Assembly (NCBI GenBank): GCA_038503065.1
Contig: JBCAMK010000008.1
Span: 1,178,001 to 1,242,000, forward strand
DNA length: 64,000 bases
Origin: Paragyromitra xinjiangensis
Taxonomy: Eukaryota; Ascomycota; Pezizomycetes; Pezizales; Discinaceae
Direction of reading: 5' to 3'
Shown here: positions 50,409 through 60,700 of the stretch, in pieces
Layout of the letters: the number at the start of each line of letters is the position of its first letter
Position numbering within the stretch: position 1 is the first letter of the stretch
Notes under the pieces: generated by a model
What the model saw: the letters and a program-made list of their open reading frames with translations, nothing else
Database searches by the model: none
Told to the model about the DNA's origin: nothing
Program-made: the position numbers and the translations under genes

Positions 50409-51448
50409 ATGACAGAGTATGGACGAAATGTTTATTTGAAACTTTTTTTGTTTCGCAATGTTGTAAGTGATTTAGAGTAGTGTCGGATTTCTGTCGGGCC
50501 ACTATCCTGTTCAGTACTAAGGTTATCTTGTGATGAATTTTACCCGCAAGACTCTGCGGTTACATGATCCATTGCTTGTCCTGCCTCGCGGCCTCGGCTT
50601 GAGGCATTGATTCTACCCTGGTATAATATTGATATTGATTAGGGTTTGATCGATTGATCGATCCACTAAGTACATCCTTATACCGCCTAGGCCCTACGCC
50701 AAATTAAGAATAAAGGCCTTTCTCCACTACATATGAAGTATTCCTCGGCCTCTTGTACAAATTTAGTATAGGTTTTGGATGCTCCTAGCTTTAATTTGGC
50801 CGAAAGTTCCACCCCATTTTACCGCTGTAGTATCTCTCTCTATCTTTAGAGGTAAACAAACCTGATATATAGAAGCTACCTGGAAATCAGTTGCCGCGAG
50901 ACATGCATATGTTGTGCGTTTAAAATGGTGGTAACACACATTGATATTGGTACCGTACGCGTATATATGCGTAAATGGATCTAGGCTTGTATTCATAGTG
51001 TTGATATTACACTCCTAGAGTATAGCCTTGACTTCTGTTGGGATCGGTTTTAACCACATGATGTTAATTAGTAGGCCTTGAGTAATAAAAAAAGTGTTGT
51101 GAACTTTGTTTGTTGTTGTGCCCTTGTTCCCTTTGCCTTGATAGACACCTTCTCGGAGCCCTTTTTATATTGGTTATTGATTCTCGATCCTTAACCGATC
51201 CTAATTAACTAAACTAAAGACAATTGCGGCTAGCTATATATGATGATGAAATACCGTCGAAGTACTGTAGGCGATTGTAAGCTGCAACTACATGCAATTA
51301 TCCTTGGAGACTATGGTAGAGGTATTAAATCAGAACCCTAGGTGTTAGCCATTACACTGAATAGCTATTATCTAACCTGAAAAGTTACATCCATCCACTA
51401 GTTAAGAAACCAGTTCGTTAGATATTCAAAATAGTACTATTCTAATGT
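50409..51448. other. Spacer between the two inverted tRNA genes
   Basis: 1.04 kb of AT-rich DNA with no open frame of interest and no recognisable repeat. Confidence 0.5.
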
Positions 51449-51532
51449 GATTCAGTGGTGTAGGGGTATCACGGGCGCTTGCCATCTTCAGATGATTTGC
51501 GCCCGACCCGGGTTCGATTCCCGGCTGATTCA
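51449..51532 (+). tRNA. tRNA gene with short intron, probable anticodon GCC (Gly), copy B
   Basis: Same 84-nt sequence as the minus-strand copy at 50325-50408, including the 13-nt intron and the T3:T70 acceptor mismatch, while the outside flanks differ. A TTTTT Pol III terminator follows about 20 nt downstream (from ~51543). Identity of both copies plus terminators argues that they are functional genes. Anticodon call GCC rests on the 37/38 intron position and the anticodon-intron pairing. Confidence 0.8.
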
Positions 51533-51874
51533 AAATTACTGTTCTTTTTAATCTTTTTGTTATGGACTCCGTTTGTAATTCTGTATTTTCCTTGGGTGTG
51601 AGCGAGAGTCCTCGTTACGGACTGATGCTGGGTTTGATTTTCATGCTGGAGGGGTTTTATTCTACCACAACAAAGCACACTACAAGCTGCCGCCGCTCAG
51701 TAACACGCGGGTGGGTGCTGGGGGCAGCGGAAGCACTGATCGAGGTGCCTTATGAAACCCGAGTGATCAACAGTGACGATAGATTCGGCCATGACCACAA
51801 GCTTTATTCTAACAGTGGTATAGCACAAGTACCCAGCTCTATCCTTCTACGCCTGGGCTATTCTAATCCACCCA
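51533..51874. other. Short intergenic region tRNA / PPR gene 3' end
   Basis: Contains the Pol III terminator of tRNA copy B and presumably the 3' UTR of the PPR gene. Nothing else seen. Confidence 0.5.
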
Positions 51875-53998
51875 TCAATCATCTACCTTCCCAGTCATGA
51901 TTAACTCCGTCAAAACAGCCCCCTTCCCAATCCTCTCCACAACATCCCAGAATTCCTTCTCGGGCCCAAACAACCTCAACTCCTTCGATCTCCCCACAAT
52001 CCTCCTCTCCAACATACCCTCAACAACCTCCTTAGCATCCGCTAGTAACCCCCTAGCCTCTAGCGCCTTCAGAAGACTCATAAATCCTAAGAATCCCATC
52101 GTAGAAGATCCCTTATACATCCCCGTCAACGCCTCATTCATCCTACCTGTCTCACCGAGTACCGCAAACCCTACTACGATCTCCCGCCATGTCCGTCCAT
52201 CCATCGTGACACGTTTCTGAGACATTTCACCGAGGAGATGGTCGATAGAGCGTAGGTCACGCTTGCTGAAGTAGTACTTCAGCAAGACCGTGTAAGTTGC
52301 TCTACTCCCAGTCATACCACGAGACTCCATGATGAGGAGGATATCTATAGCAGCGTCTTCACGGCCTTGCTCTAAGAGTGCGCGGATCAACGCGGTGTAA
52401 GTCCAAGTGTTGATGGTGATGCCAGCCGACTCGGCGTAATCCAAAAGCGAGAGGACAGCAGCAAGGCTCGGCTTAGGGTTAGAAAACTTGTACATCCCAT
52501 CGAGGATGAGAGTAATGGTTCTAACATCCGGGACGATGCCATTAGCGGACATTTGTCGGACTACAGCAAGGGCCTCATCGAATTTCTTAGCGCTGTTCTT
52601 CTGCTGTTTCATGAGTGAGACGAGGAGGGTGTTGTAGGTTGTGATGTCTTTTGGGATGCCGAGACGTTCTGCTGCGGAGAGGACTTGAGAGGCTTCGGTG
52701 AAGTGTTGGTGTTTTAGGAGGCCGTCGAGTGCGGCGTTGATGGTACCGAATGTGGGGGAGACGCCGGATTCTTGCATTGCGCGGAGGGACTCGAGACCTT
52801 CTTTTACCATGTTGACTTCTAGCTGTGCGTGGATTCGGACGGTCCAGCAGTGGTGGTCCGGGATGATGCCGGCTTTGAGCATCTTTTTCCAGAGGGGGAG
52901 GATTGCGGATTTGTCTTGTTGGTTTGCGAGGGATTTGAGGAGGTGGGTCCATTCGATGACGCCGGGGACGATTCCGTCAGCGATCATGTCGTTCCAGACA
53001 GAGAAGGCGGAGCCTTGGGAGGCAAGAGGGGAGGCTCGGGAACTGGAGGCCGTCATGAATGCGGTTATGAAGGTGCTGTAGACATGGGTTGCGAGAGGGC
53101 CGGGGGCTTTGGCCTTCACGGATGCGTAGAGTTTAGTGAGGGCCTCGTGGGTGGGGGATGTGGCAAGCTCGGCGTTAATGAGCTGTCTGAGGGTGTGGCG
53201 GTTGGTAAAAAGGTTTTCGGCGGAGAAGCCCTTTATGAGAGACAAGATGTGGGCTGTAAGGTCGATGGAGAAGTTGTGGTGGTCGAGAACCCGTTCAACA
53301 TGGCGATAACTTGGGTATGGAAATAGCTTTAATACTGATTCCAGTGTCGATATTGACTCCGAGGTAACGCCCTTATCTCTAAGGACAAGAAAAGTGGCAA
53401 AGTAAGGCGTCGCCATGTCGAGGTCTAGAGATACAAACTCGTCTATTTGCGACATCGTTTCCACGAGGTTTTTAGAGTTGAACGCTACGGCGCTGTCGAA
53501 CGCGGGTATCATTTCCGTAGTATTGGCACCAGTCTTCAACATCGCTATAAGAAGTGTAGCATAGTGTGAACTCTGCAGCGCTCCAATCTTTCCCATCTGC
53601 TCAAGGAACTCTAACGGTTTCGGAAGATTACGGTTTCTCCCGTCGTCGGCAATGATATCTTCAAGCATCTGCCCAAGAATTGGCTGCAGCACTCCGTCCA
53701 ACGCAGAGTGTCCTAGTGGGTCCTCAGATGCGACATTTCCACTACTTTCCGGTAATTGAGAAGTAAGTGTTTGGAAATGCTCGTAGGCGGACAAGAGACT
53801 CTTTGAGTCGAGACGTTCTTTTAACAAGATGATATCGGAAGGCGCAACCTTGAAGGTATGTCCTGGCGAAGCATGTCCTAGCAAAGGACCAGACTGCGAA
53901 CCCGTAGGATCCTCGTCAATAGCTTGGGTTGTGAGTGTGGACTGGAGCCTGCGAGCTGGATATAAGAACTGTGCACGAATCGGGCGTGCGAGTGGCAT
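51875..53998 (-). CDS. Mitochondrial pentatricopeptide-repeat (PPR) protein
   Basis: A single uninterrupted exon encodes 707 aa. The first ~25 residues (MPLARPIRAQFLYPARRLQS) are basic, Ser/Thr-containing and free of acids, a typical mitochondrial presequence. From ~300 onward several 35-residue helical-hairpin units are recognisable, e.g. WTHLLKSLANQQDKSAILPL, GTINAALDGLLKHQHFTEAS, TTYNTLLVSLMKQQ, WTYTALIRALLEQGREDAAI and ATYTVLLKYYFSKRDLRSID. PPR proteins bind specific organellar RNAs and act in their processing, stability or translation; the target cannot be predicted here. An alternative in another frame starting at 54072 is unlikely. The gene is divergent from SWC5 and intronless, unlike most neighbours. 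Confidence 0.85.
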   Translation of the reverse strand: MPLARPIRAQFLYPARRLQSTLTTQAIDEDPTGSQSGPLLGHASPGHTFKVAPSDIILLKERLDSKSLLSAYEHFQTLTSQLPESSGNVASEDPLGHSALDGVLQPILGQMLEDIIADDGRNRNLPKPLEFLEQMGKIGALQSSHYATLLIAMLKTGANTTEMIPAFDSAVAFNSKNLVETMSQIDEFVSLDLDMATPYFATFLVLRDKGVTSESISTLESVLKLFPYPSYRHVERVLDHHNFSIDLTAHILSLIKGFSAENLFTNRHTLRQLINAELATSPTHEALTKLYASVKAKAPGPLATHVYSTFITAFMTASSSRASPLASQGSAFSVWNDMIADGIVPGVIEWTHLLKSLANQQDKSAILPLWKKMLKAGIIPDHHCWTVRIHAQLEVNMVKEGLESLRAMQESGVSPTFGTINAALDGLLKHQHFTEASQVLSAAERLGIPKDITTYNTLLVSLMKQQKNSAKKFDEALAVVRQMSANGIVPDVRTITLILDGMYKFSNPKPSLAAVLSLLDYAESAGITINTWTYTALIRALLEQGREDAAIDILLIMESRGMTGSRATYTVLLKYYFSKRDLRSIDHLLGEMSQKRVTMDGRTWREIVVGFAVLGETGRMNEALTGMYKGSSTMGFLGFMSLLKALEARGLLADAKEVVEGMLERRIVGRSKELRLFGPEKEFWDVVERIGKGAVLTELIMTGKVDD

Positions 53999-54768
53999 TG
54001 GGAGCCGCCGTGGGGCTCGGACAAGCCGTAGACACGAGTGGCATATTGACGGAGCACCCTGGACAAAAACAATTAGCGGTCAATTCAATTTTAAAGGAAT
54101 TGGAAGATTGGACAGACCCTGAGAACAGCAGACATCGTGAAGGGAACTGGAGATATCTGTGGTGGGGGACTAGAAAAACTGGAGAGCCGAAATTTGGAGG
54201 TTCTGTGCTTACTAATCTGGCGATGTCGATCTCTGCCCTCTATGGAATGAGTGAGAGTTCATGATACCTGCATCATCACCAACAGATGGGACGTCTTTGG
54301 ATGTCTAGACACCATCAATCTAATCATCACTGGATTTAGAGACAGTCTATCGCCAGCAGGATATGGGCATTTCCCTAGAAAACTGGGAATCACCGAGAGA
54401 TAGAGGACAGAAAACAGGGAAAAACAAGAGACAAAAGACAGGTGAATACTCCAAGATTCGCTGCTCTTATTCCTCCTATCTAAATCCTCCTATCTGACCA
54501 GAAAATAGAAGAAAAATGAGGGAATAAACAACCACCAAACTCGACATGGCCTCCTATGACCCAATACCTCAGTATAAGCACCGCGTCCAATCGGCTATTC
54601 CGGTATTTAATATAAAAAATACAAACTCCCAATTGGATCCCTCGATAACACCCCCACCACTCGTGGCAAACCCCAAGATCCTCACTCCCGTGGCCCCAGG
54701 GTTAGGGTTCACACCACATACATAACCCATGTCCCCGTCGCGTCTTCCCTCCAACCGCATCCTCAACA
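53999..54768. other. Divergent promoter region PPR / SWC5
   Basis: 770 bp between divergent starts. 54350-54520 is rich in A/G with repeated GACAGAAAA-like motifs. No additional gene supported. Confidence 0.45.
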
Positions 54769-55698
54769 ATGTCGCCAACCACCACACCCCCCCCAGACCC
54801 CGCAACCGCCCTCCTCCTCGACGACGAAGACTACAACTCCGCTGAAGACGATGATTTCGATCCTAACGCCGCTGTCACAGCTTCCCCTGATGACGTAGAC
54901 TCAGACTCAGACTCGGGGGAGCCGTCGTCGCCTCGGAAAAAACGGAAACGACGTAGCTCGGACTCTACTGTTGCGAGTGGCGGGGAGGACTCGGGTGGTG
55001 AGGGTGGGTTAATTAAAACACGGGCGCAGAAAGCGAAAGAAGGTTTCGAGAAACCACGGATAGGAGGAGTGTTACCGAGCGCACCCGGGGATGGAAACAC
55101 GGCGGACGTGGACGAGCTGTGGCGGCAGATGAACTCGAAGCCGACTAAAGCTGCAGCTTCAGAATCAACCTCAGCATCTGCAACACCAGGGACAGAAAGC
55201 GAGAAGGTGGAGGAGAAGAAGGAAGATGCGAAGGAGACTAAAGTGAACGCTGAGGGAGAGGAAACAATCACCATCTCCCGTACCTACACCTTCGCCGGCA
55301 CCACCCACACCGAACTCAAAACCGTCCCACGATCCTCCCAGGAGGCGCGTACCTACCTCTCCAGCATCTCCTCCAACTCCTCCCACTCCACCTCCGCCAC
55401 CCCCACCCCGCCAATAGACCCTACACTCCCGCCTCGCCGACCACCCCCGAAGAAGCGCGCATCAATATTTGATGCAGCTGCAGTTGCACGGAAGCCAGCG
55501 AGTCTAGCGCCAGCGCAGAAACTAAACACGCTAGAGAAAAGCCGGCTAGATTGGGCTGGATTCGTCGATAAAGAAGGGATTGGCGAGGAACTGAAGAAGC
55601 ATACGAAGGGTGATAAAGCGTATCTGGATCGGCAGGCGTTTTTGGGGAGAGTCGAGGAGAATAGAGATAGGGCGTGGAAGGAGGGGCAGAAGAAGTAA
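54769..55698 (+). CDS. SWC5: SWR1-complex subunit Swc5 (BCNT/CFDP1 family)
   Basis: A single exon encodes 309 aa. The acidic N-terminus has the family pattern DDEDYNSAEDDDFDP (~18-32) that binds H2A-H2B dimers, followed by a basic KKRKRR stretch. The middle is Ser/Thr/Pro/Glu-rich. The last ~58 residues (252-309) are the conserved BCNT-C domain: LNTLEKSRLDWAGFVDKEGI, then a Leu-rich segment, GDKAYLDRQAFLGRVE and a basic end. In yeast Swc5 stimulates the SWR1 ATPase during exchange of H2A for H2A.Z. Nuclear location is expected. The start chosen is the first ATG before the acidic motif; the gene is tandem with the metallo-beta-lactamase gene. Confidence 0.92.
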   Translation: MSPTTTPPPDPATALLLDDEDYNSAEDDDFDPNAAVTASPDDVDSDSDSGEPSSPRKKRKRRSSDSTVASGGEDSGGEGGLIKTRAQKAKEGFEKPRIGGVLPSAPGDGNTADVDELWRQMNSKPTKAAASESTSASATPGTESEKVEEKKEDAKETKVNAEGEETITISRTYTFAGTTHTELKTVPRSSQEARTYLSSISSNSSHSTSATPTPPIDPTLPPRRPPPKKRASIFDAAAVARKPASLAPAQKLNTLEKSRLDWAGFVDKEGIGEELKKHTKGDKAYLDRQAFLGRVEENRDRAWKEGQKK

Positions 55699-56281
55699 TG
55701 TTTTTTTTTGGAATGCGTTGGGATTTTATGGGTAGTAATGCTACTTGCTTTTTACTTTTTGAGCTTTTGGGGGTTTGGGGGTTTGGGGATTGCAAGATTG
55801 TTGAATAAAATGTGTAGGTTGGGAATATCGCTACCGGAGGCAATGGATGGGTGTACAAAGGAACCTAATTCTTCTTTGAGGACTCGGGTTTACAAGAAAT
55901 TAGATTGAAACATAGAAACCTCTATGGAATGTTTGGGATCAGAATGGAGAAACGTAGGGCGGAGGATATAATGTAGACGCAGAGTGGCTAAGGTAAAGAA
56001 TGATATCCTACAACTGCCAGCCCAAAGGTCACGATATATCACTCGTTTAACCCCCCTTAAGCCCTATAAAACATCAAATACCATGCCAATGATCCAAGAG
56101 AAGCTTTACAACTAATTCCCCTTCCAGCCTGCACCTCCTTGGCGAAAAGCAAAAAACCCATCCAGAAGCAGAAAATTACGTGATGATCATTACCTTTGTA
56201 CAACCATCAATACCCCACCATCAGAGCCCCTCAATCCCCGAGAGCTCCATATACTAATACCCAAACCCCCCAACACCACCA
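55699..56281. other. Intergenic region SWC5 / metallo-beta-lactamase gene
   Basis: 580 bp. A T-run directly follows the SWC5 stop codon; CCACCA-rich DNA precedes the next start at 56282. No gene or repeat seen. Confidence 0.5.
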
Positions 56282-57235
56282 ATGACATCTCCAGCAATCC
56301 CATTCACGGCCCACAGCCTCAATCCCACCACTTTCCGTATAGTCGAAAACTCCCCCCTCTCCAAATCCGACGACGACAAGCCCCAAATCTACCTCAAGTT
56401 CTTCGACGAGCTCATAGTCATCATAGACACCGGTAGTGTCCGAAAACCAACCGACACAAGCATAACACTGAAAGAATTCATTGAGACTGTCCCAGTCGCA
56501 GCTAACGGCGGACGACCACTAAACGACGGGAAGAAACGAGAATATGTAGTAGTGCTAACCCACTGCCACTTCGACCGTATTGGTACCTCCACCTAGAACC
56601 CTAAGGTAGACTCAAACTAACATCCAACAGGCGGAATATCCGAATTCCCCACTAGCATCATCGGTGCTTCTTCCGCCGACCGTAGCTTCTTTGCTCCTTC
56701 TACCCTCCCTACACACTCCTTATGTACACTGGCGGGTGTGCCTACTCCGCTGTATACACCGACGATCTATCTTGAAGACGAGGATATCTTCCCACATGTC
56801 TCGGTTCAGGAGACACCGCTTTCAATCTTGCATACGCCGGGACATACGCCTGATTCGTTAACGCTGTATGATTCCGATGAGGGCGTCTTGTTTGTTGGTG
56901 ATACGTTGCATGAGAATATACCGATTACGTTCCCGGAGCAGGGGAATGTGGGGCTGTATTTGCAGAGCTTGGATAAGTTGTTGAGTTTCGTGCATAGGGA
57001 GGGAGGGGGTGTGAAGATTGCAGCTGGGAGAGGAGCGTGGGATGTAGACGCGGAGGAGCTGATTAAGGAAGCGAAGGGGCTGATAGAGAGGGCCTTAAGG
57101 GGTGAGGTGAAGGGGATTAGCAAGGAGAATGGAGTCTCGGAGTATAGCACGGGAAGAGGGGTGGGGTTTTCTGGACCGGAGAGAGTTTTTGAGGAGGGGA
57201 GGAAGGCGATAGGGTGTCCTACTGGTCGGGTTTAG
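56282..57235 (+). CDS. Metallo-beta-lactamase-fold hydrolase with altered metal site
   Basis: Two exons (56282-56582, 56631-57235; 48-bp intron with ACTAAC branch site) give 301 aa. The MBL fold is shown by an IDTG strand (~48-51), THCHFDRIGG (H94, H96, D98), the HTPGHTPDSL ligand H172, and LFVGDTL with D191. Two usual metal ligands are replaced by arginine: HxHxDH reads HxHxDR (R99), and the late GH motif reads AAGRGAWD (R234). In di-zinc MBL enzymes both positions belong to site 2, so the protein may bind one metal or be catalytically altered. Fungal relatives are generally uncharacterised hydrolases; the substrate is unknown. The gene converges on sulfiredoxin with only ~120 bp between stop codons. 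Confidence 0.82.
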
Positions 57236-57357
57236 TTGCGTGTTGGTTTATAGGGTGACAAGGGATTTGTATTAACTGTGCATAACTCACGACTGGCTAG
57301 CGTATATATGTAATTTAACCAATTCTAAGTGATATGCTCAAACCAACTCCGTACAGT

Positions 57358-57738
57358 TCATGCCCCGTCTTCCCCTACAATGGTATCCACACTCCCTCCT
57401 AGATATACTTTCAACATCCCCTTCGTGACTTTCAGCACCTTACACTCCACCCCATCCACCTTCGCTCTCTCGTACGCTTGCAACCGGTGACACCCTCCGA
57501 ACGCGAAATAAAAGTCCCTTCCTCCCGGAGACCTGTAGTGGAGCACATCGACGGGTGGTAGATGCCCTGGCACATACTCACAGGAGGCACCGTTTGTTGT
57601 GGGGATGTTGTGTTGGAGTGTTTGAACCATGGTATCGATTTTAGGCTGGTCGAGGACGGGAGGGATTGGGCGTAGGATGACGTTGAAGGGGAGGACTTGG
57701 GTAGCTGAGATGTTACGGGATTGGAGAGAGCTGGACAT
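57358..57738 (-). CDS. SRX1: Sulfiredoxin
   Basis: A single exon encodes 126 aa, normal family length. The ParB/sulfiredoxin fold carries the signature FGGCHR at 80-85 with catalytic Cys83, preceded by the substrate/ATP-binding region VDVLHYRSPGGRDFYFAFGG and followed by ECKVLKVTKGMLKVYLGGSV, characteristic of the enzyme's C-terminus. Sulfiredoxin uses ATP and Mg2+ to reduce the cysteine sulfinic acid of hyperoxidised 2-Cys peroxiredoxins, restoring peroxide defence in the cytosol. The start is the only ATG in the right place (MSSSLQSRN). No intron. Confidence 0.95.
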   Translation of the reverse strand: MSSSLQSRNISATQVLPFNVILRPIPPVLDQPKIDTMVQTLQHNIPTTNGASCEYVPGHLPPVDVLHYRSPGGRDFYFAFGGCHRLQAYERAKVDGVECKVLKVTKGMLKVYLGGSVDTIVGEDGA

Positions 57739-60700
57739 TGTAGGTGGATTGAGACTGGTGTTGTGTTAGAGGCCGTGGGTAGTGAACGGAGGATTGGTAT
57801 TTAGGGGGTTTTGCTTGAGTAGTTACAATTAAGCTAGCTGCGTTATTTCAGGAATTATTTTGGTGGTTTGTATAGTTGATGGAGCACACATACAGTACTA
57901 AATAGCTATATTGACAGGTATCGAGAAAGCAGTATTGATATTGGATTTTATTTAGCTGCGTGCAGTGACGTTATCTCGGCAGTGGATTAGTAAGTACGGG
58001 GAAAGCTTAGTCCGGGCCGAGTCTGGACCCTGCGGAATTACCCATCAATTGAAACTTCCTAACTCCGGGAAGCAAGAGTAAAATTTAGATGATCTTAGAC
58101 TTGACTTGTGTATCTAGGTCGGTCCTAGAAACTCGGGGGAAAATTAACGTTACTCAGCGTGTCGTTAACCACAGTCGAGTGAGATTTAGTGATTGGGATA
58201 CGACGTCCACTTCAACTTATCGTAAATGATTTCTAGGATAAGATCCTCACACCCGAAGGTTGGCGCCATGGGATTTGCTGATATTCGTTTCGGCGCTAGT
58301 CTGTAAGACATGCATAGTCTGCTATTACTTTACATCTCTGATACTGTTAGGAGTGTACTTAATGAAATAATTGATCAATCAATTAGTCAAGTTAACACTA
58401 TTAGCTATAGGAGTTATTTGACACCGCGGCACCGAAAAAAACATAAAGCATCAACGTATTTTATGCATATTTTACTCACTAGCGCCAGAACGAATTTCAG
58501 CAAATTCTAGAGTACGGCGCGTCAACTCCCCGCCACATGCATACCCGCCGCATGCGGGTACTATGTGTAAGTAGAGTACTATGTGTATACCACACCTCGG
58601 GTTCCTGCTTTTGGTCCGAAAGCAAGAATATCTTGCAATCTGCTAAGTCCGAAAACCATCTCCTCTCGTAGGCCGAATATGTCTTGGCAGAGCCTCTGGG
58701 CGAAGATGAAAAGTAGCTACGGCTATGCGCATGCTATGAAAACACCATATCTGTTAGATCACGTTCAAGCTGTAGGAAGTATGTAGTTATCTTGAGAATT
58801 TGCAGATGGGCCTGCTTTTGAGTTACCTAGTTAGACACACCCACCTACAAGGTAAGTGATTCACGGATTTAAGACCTTGAAAAGGAATATTCAACCGAAA
58901 TGATAACCCCCTCCGACTTGATCCCAATTTGGCAAACACCTCCCCGGAAAATATATAGGGCTGGAAATCTCCCGCGTCCCTACCTAAGCCTCATAGGGAT
59001 CTAGCTCCGGAGGACTGCAGAGCTATACGAGAGTCGTTGAAACACAACCTATCACTCGATATTCGCCATAAACACTTCAACATAAGGCCTATCTTCAGCT
59101 CGGGGCCTAGGATATAGTTGTTGAAGAGCTCCGATTCGATAAAAGAGGCCTTTTGAGCTAATTCTATGAAAGCTACGTGTAAGATAAATGCTTTTGTTGG
59201 CTAGGTAATAGTTTGCACGGCTCGCTGTCAATTCCTTACCATATTTTGAAACGCGATCTACGAAAGTAGATGTGATAGGTGGTGGTTATGCCACAATTCT
59301 ACAGAAATAGGTACTCTACGAGTGTATACCACTAGGTCATTTATTTTTAAAACTTACTGACTGACCAAGATTTCTTTTTCCAGAAGTGCAAATATCGATG
59401 CAACACGAGCCGAAGCTACTCCCGCCCTTTGAAAGGTGTAAGTAGGCCATCTGGGGCAGCGCCTATTATCAATAACACTTACCAGAGGGTGTAATTGTTC
59501 TTGGGGAGCAGATGGCGATCAGGGGTCTAGAAAAGAGTGCAATACCCAGGATTGGATCCGGAACCACACAACCGTTTCGCCACCCCAGGAATAACTGCAG
59601 ACACTTCCTGCCATACGAGTACCTACAGATCGGGGCCATTCCTCGAGTCCAAATAAATCTCTGTGGCTCTAGCCTACATAATAGCTGTCCTCCATTTCGC
59701 CCCTTGCCTATACGAAGAAGATTAAGATAAACACGGGAACCTTATTTATCTAGACACATGTATCCCTATTCTTGGCTTCTAGCTGAGTGAGTGCTTTCAG
59801 CGAACCGATCGAAAGATAAAATTCGAACACGTCAATGCCGTACGATAGGCACTAAACATGTCACGACACGAGATTATTCTCAAGCTATAAGGCTCCTACT
59901 ATCAGCCACTAAAACCAACATACCATTGTCCTAATGTGGAATGTCGCCGCTTATTTTAAGTCATCTAACAGCGCTAAAAGCCTGATCAAGCCTCCGGAAC
60001 CTTTCTTTTCTTGCTAAGATATGTCCACCGATCCCCGATGGGTCTTATTCATCTCATTTAAGAGTAGGTCGGAAGGTCTACTGCTTCGGATCACAAAAAG
60101 TCACTCAGAATTTTTCAGCCCTAGGTTCCCGTAATGGTAAGAAATAAGGGACTGGCTTCAATTTGAAGACCTTAGTCGGGTTTGAATGCTGTTATGCATC
60201 TGATTGATTGAGACTGCTAGAAAGCCTGGATTTTTACCCTGGCTTTTGTGATACATGCCCAAAACTAAGGTAGTAGCGATCTCATCTTTCTAAAACAGCA
60301 AACAACAAACAGTATCATATAAGTCTTATGTCAAATATCGTATGAAACAATGTTCCACGTTCTCCAACTGTGGAACCTTCATAAAGGTGTGCTACATAGC
60401 CCCACAAGCTATCCGGGTAAAAGACAAAAGCAAAGGTTCAAATCAGTTACAATATTGGAAGTGGCTTCCAGCCCAGGTCTACCTCTTTAAGAAACTGGTC
60501 TCCAAAGCCTTGCCAATCCTTATCATGTCTCAAACTTGACATGTCATACATAATTCGCCCATTTGCCAACTGTCAATCCCGAAGAAAAACTACAGTTCGC
60601 CGACCTTCCTACACATAACTAAAGGTATTATCCTATTACCACATGAACGATGTCCAGAGAAACTAGCAAAGACGTCTTTAAAACTCCATCTTTCTAAATC

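Noticed and set aside
53878..54072. Alternative 64-codon start region for the PPR gene
   Set aside because: It is in a different frame and the start at 53998 already gives a typical mitochondrial presequence.
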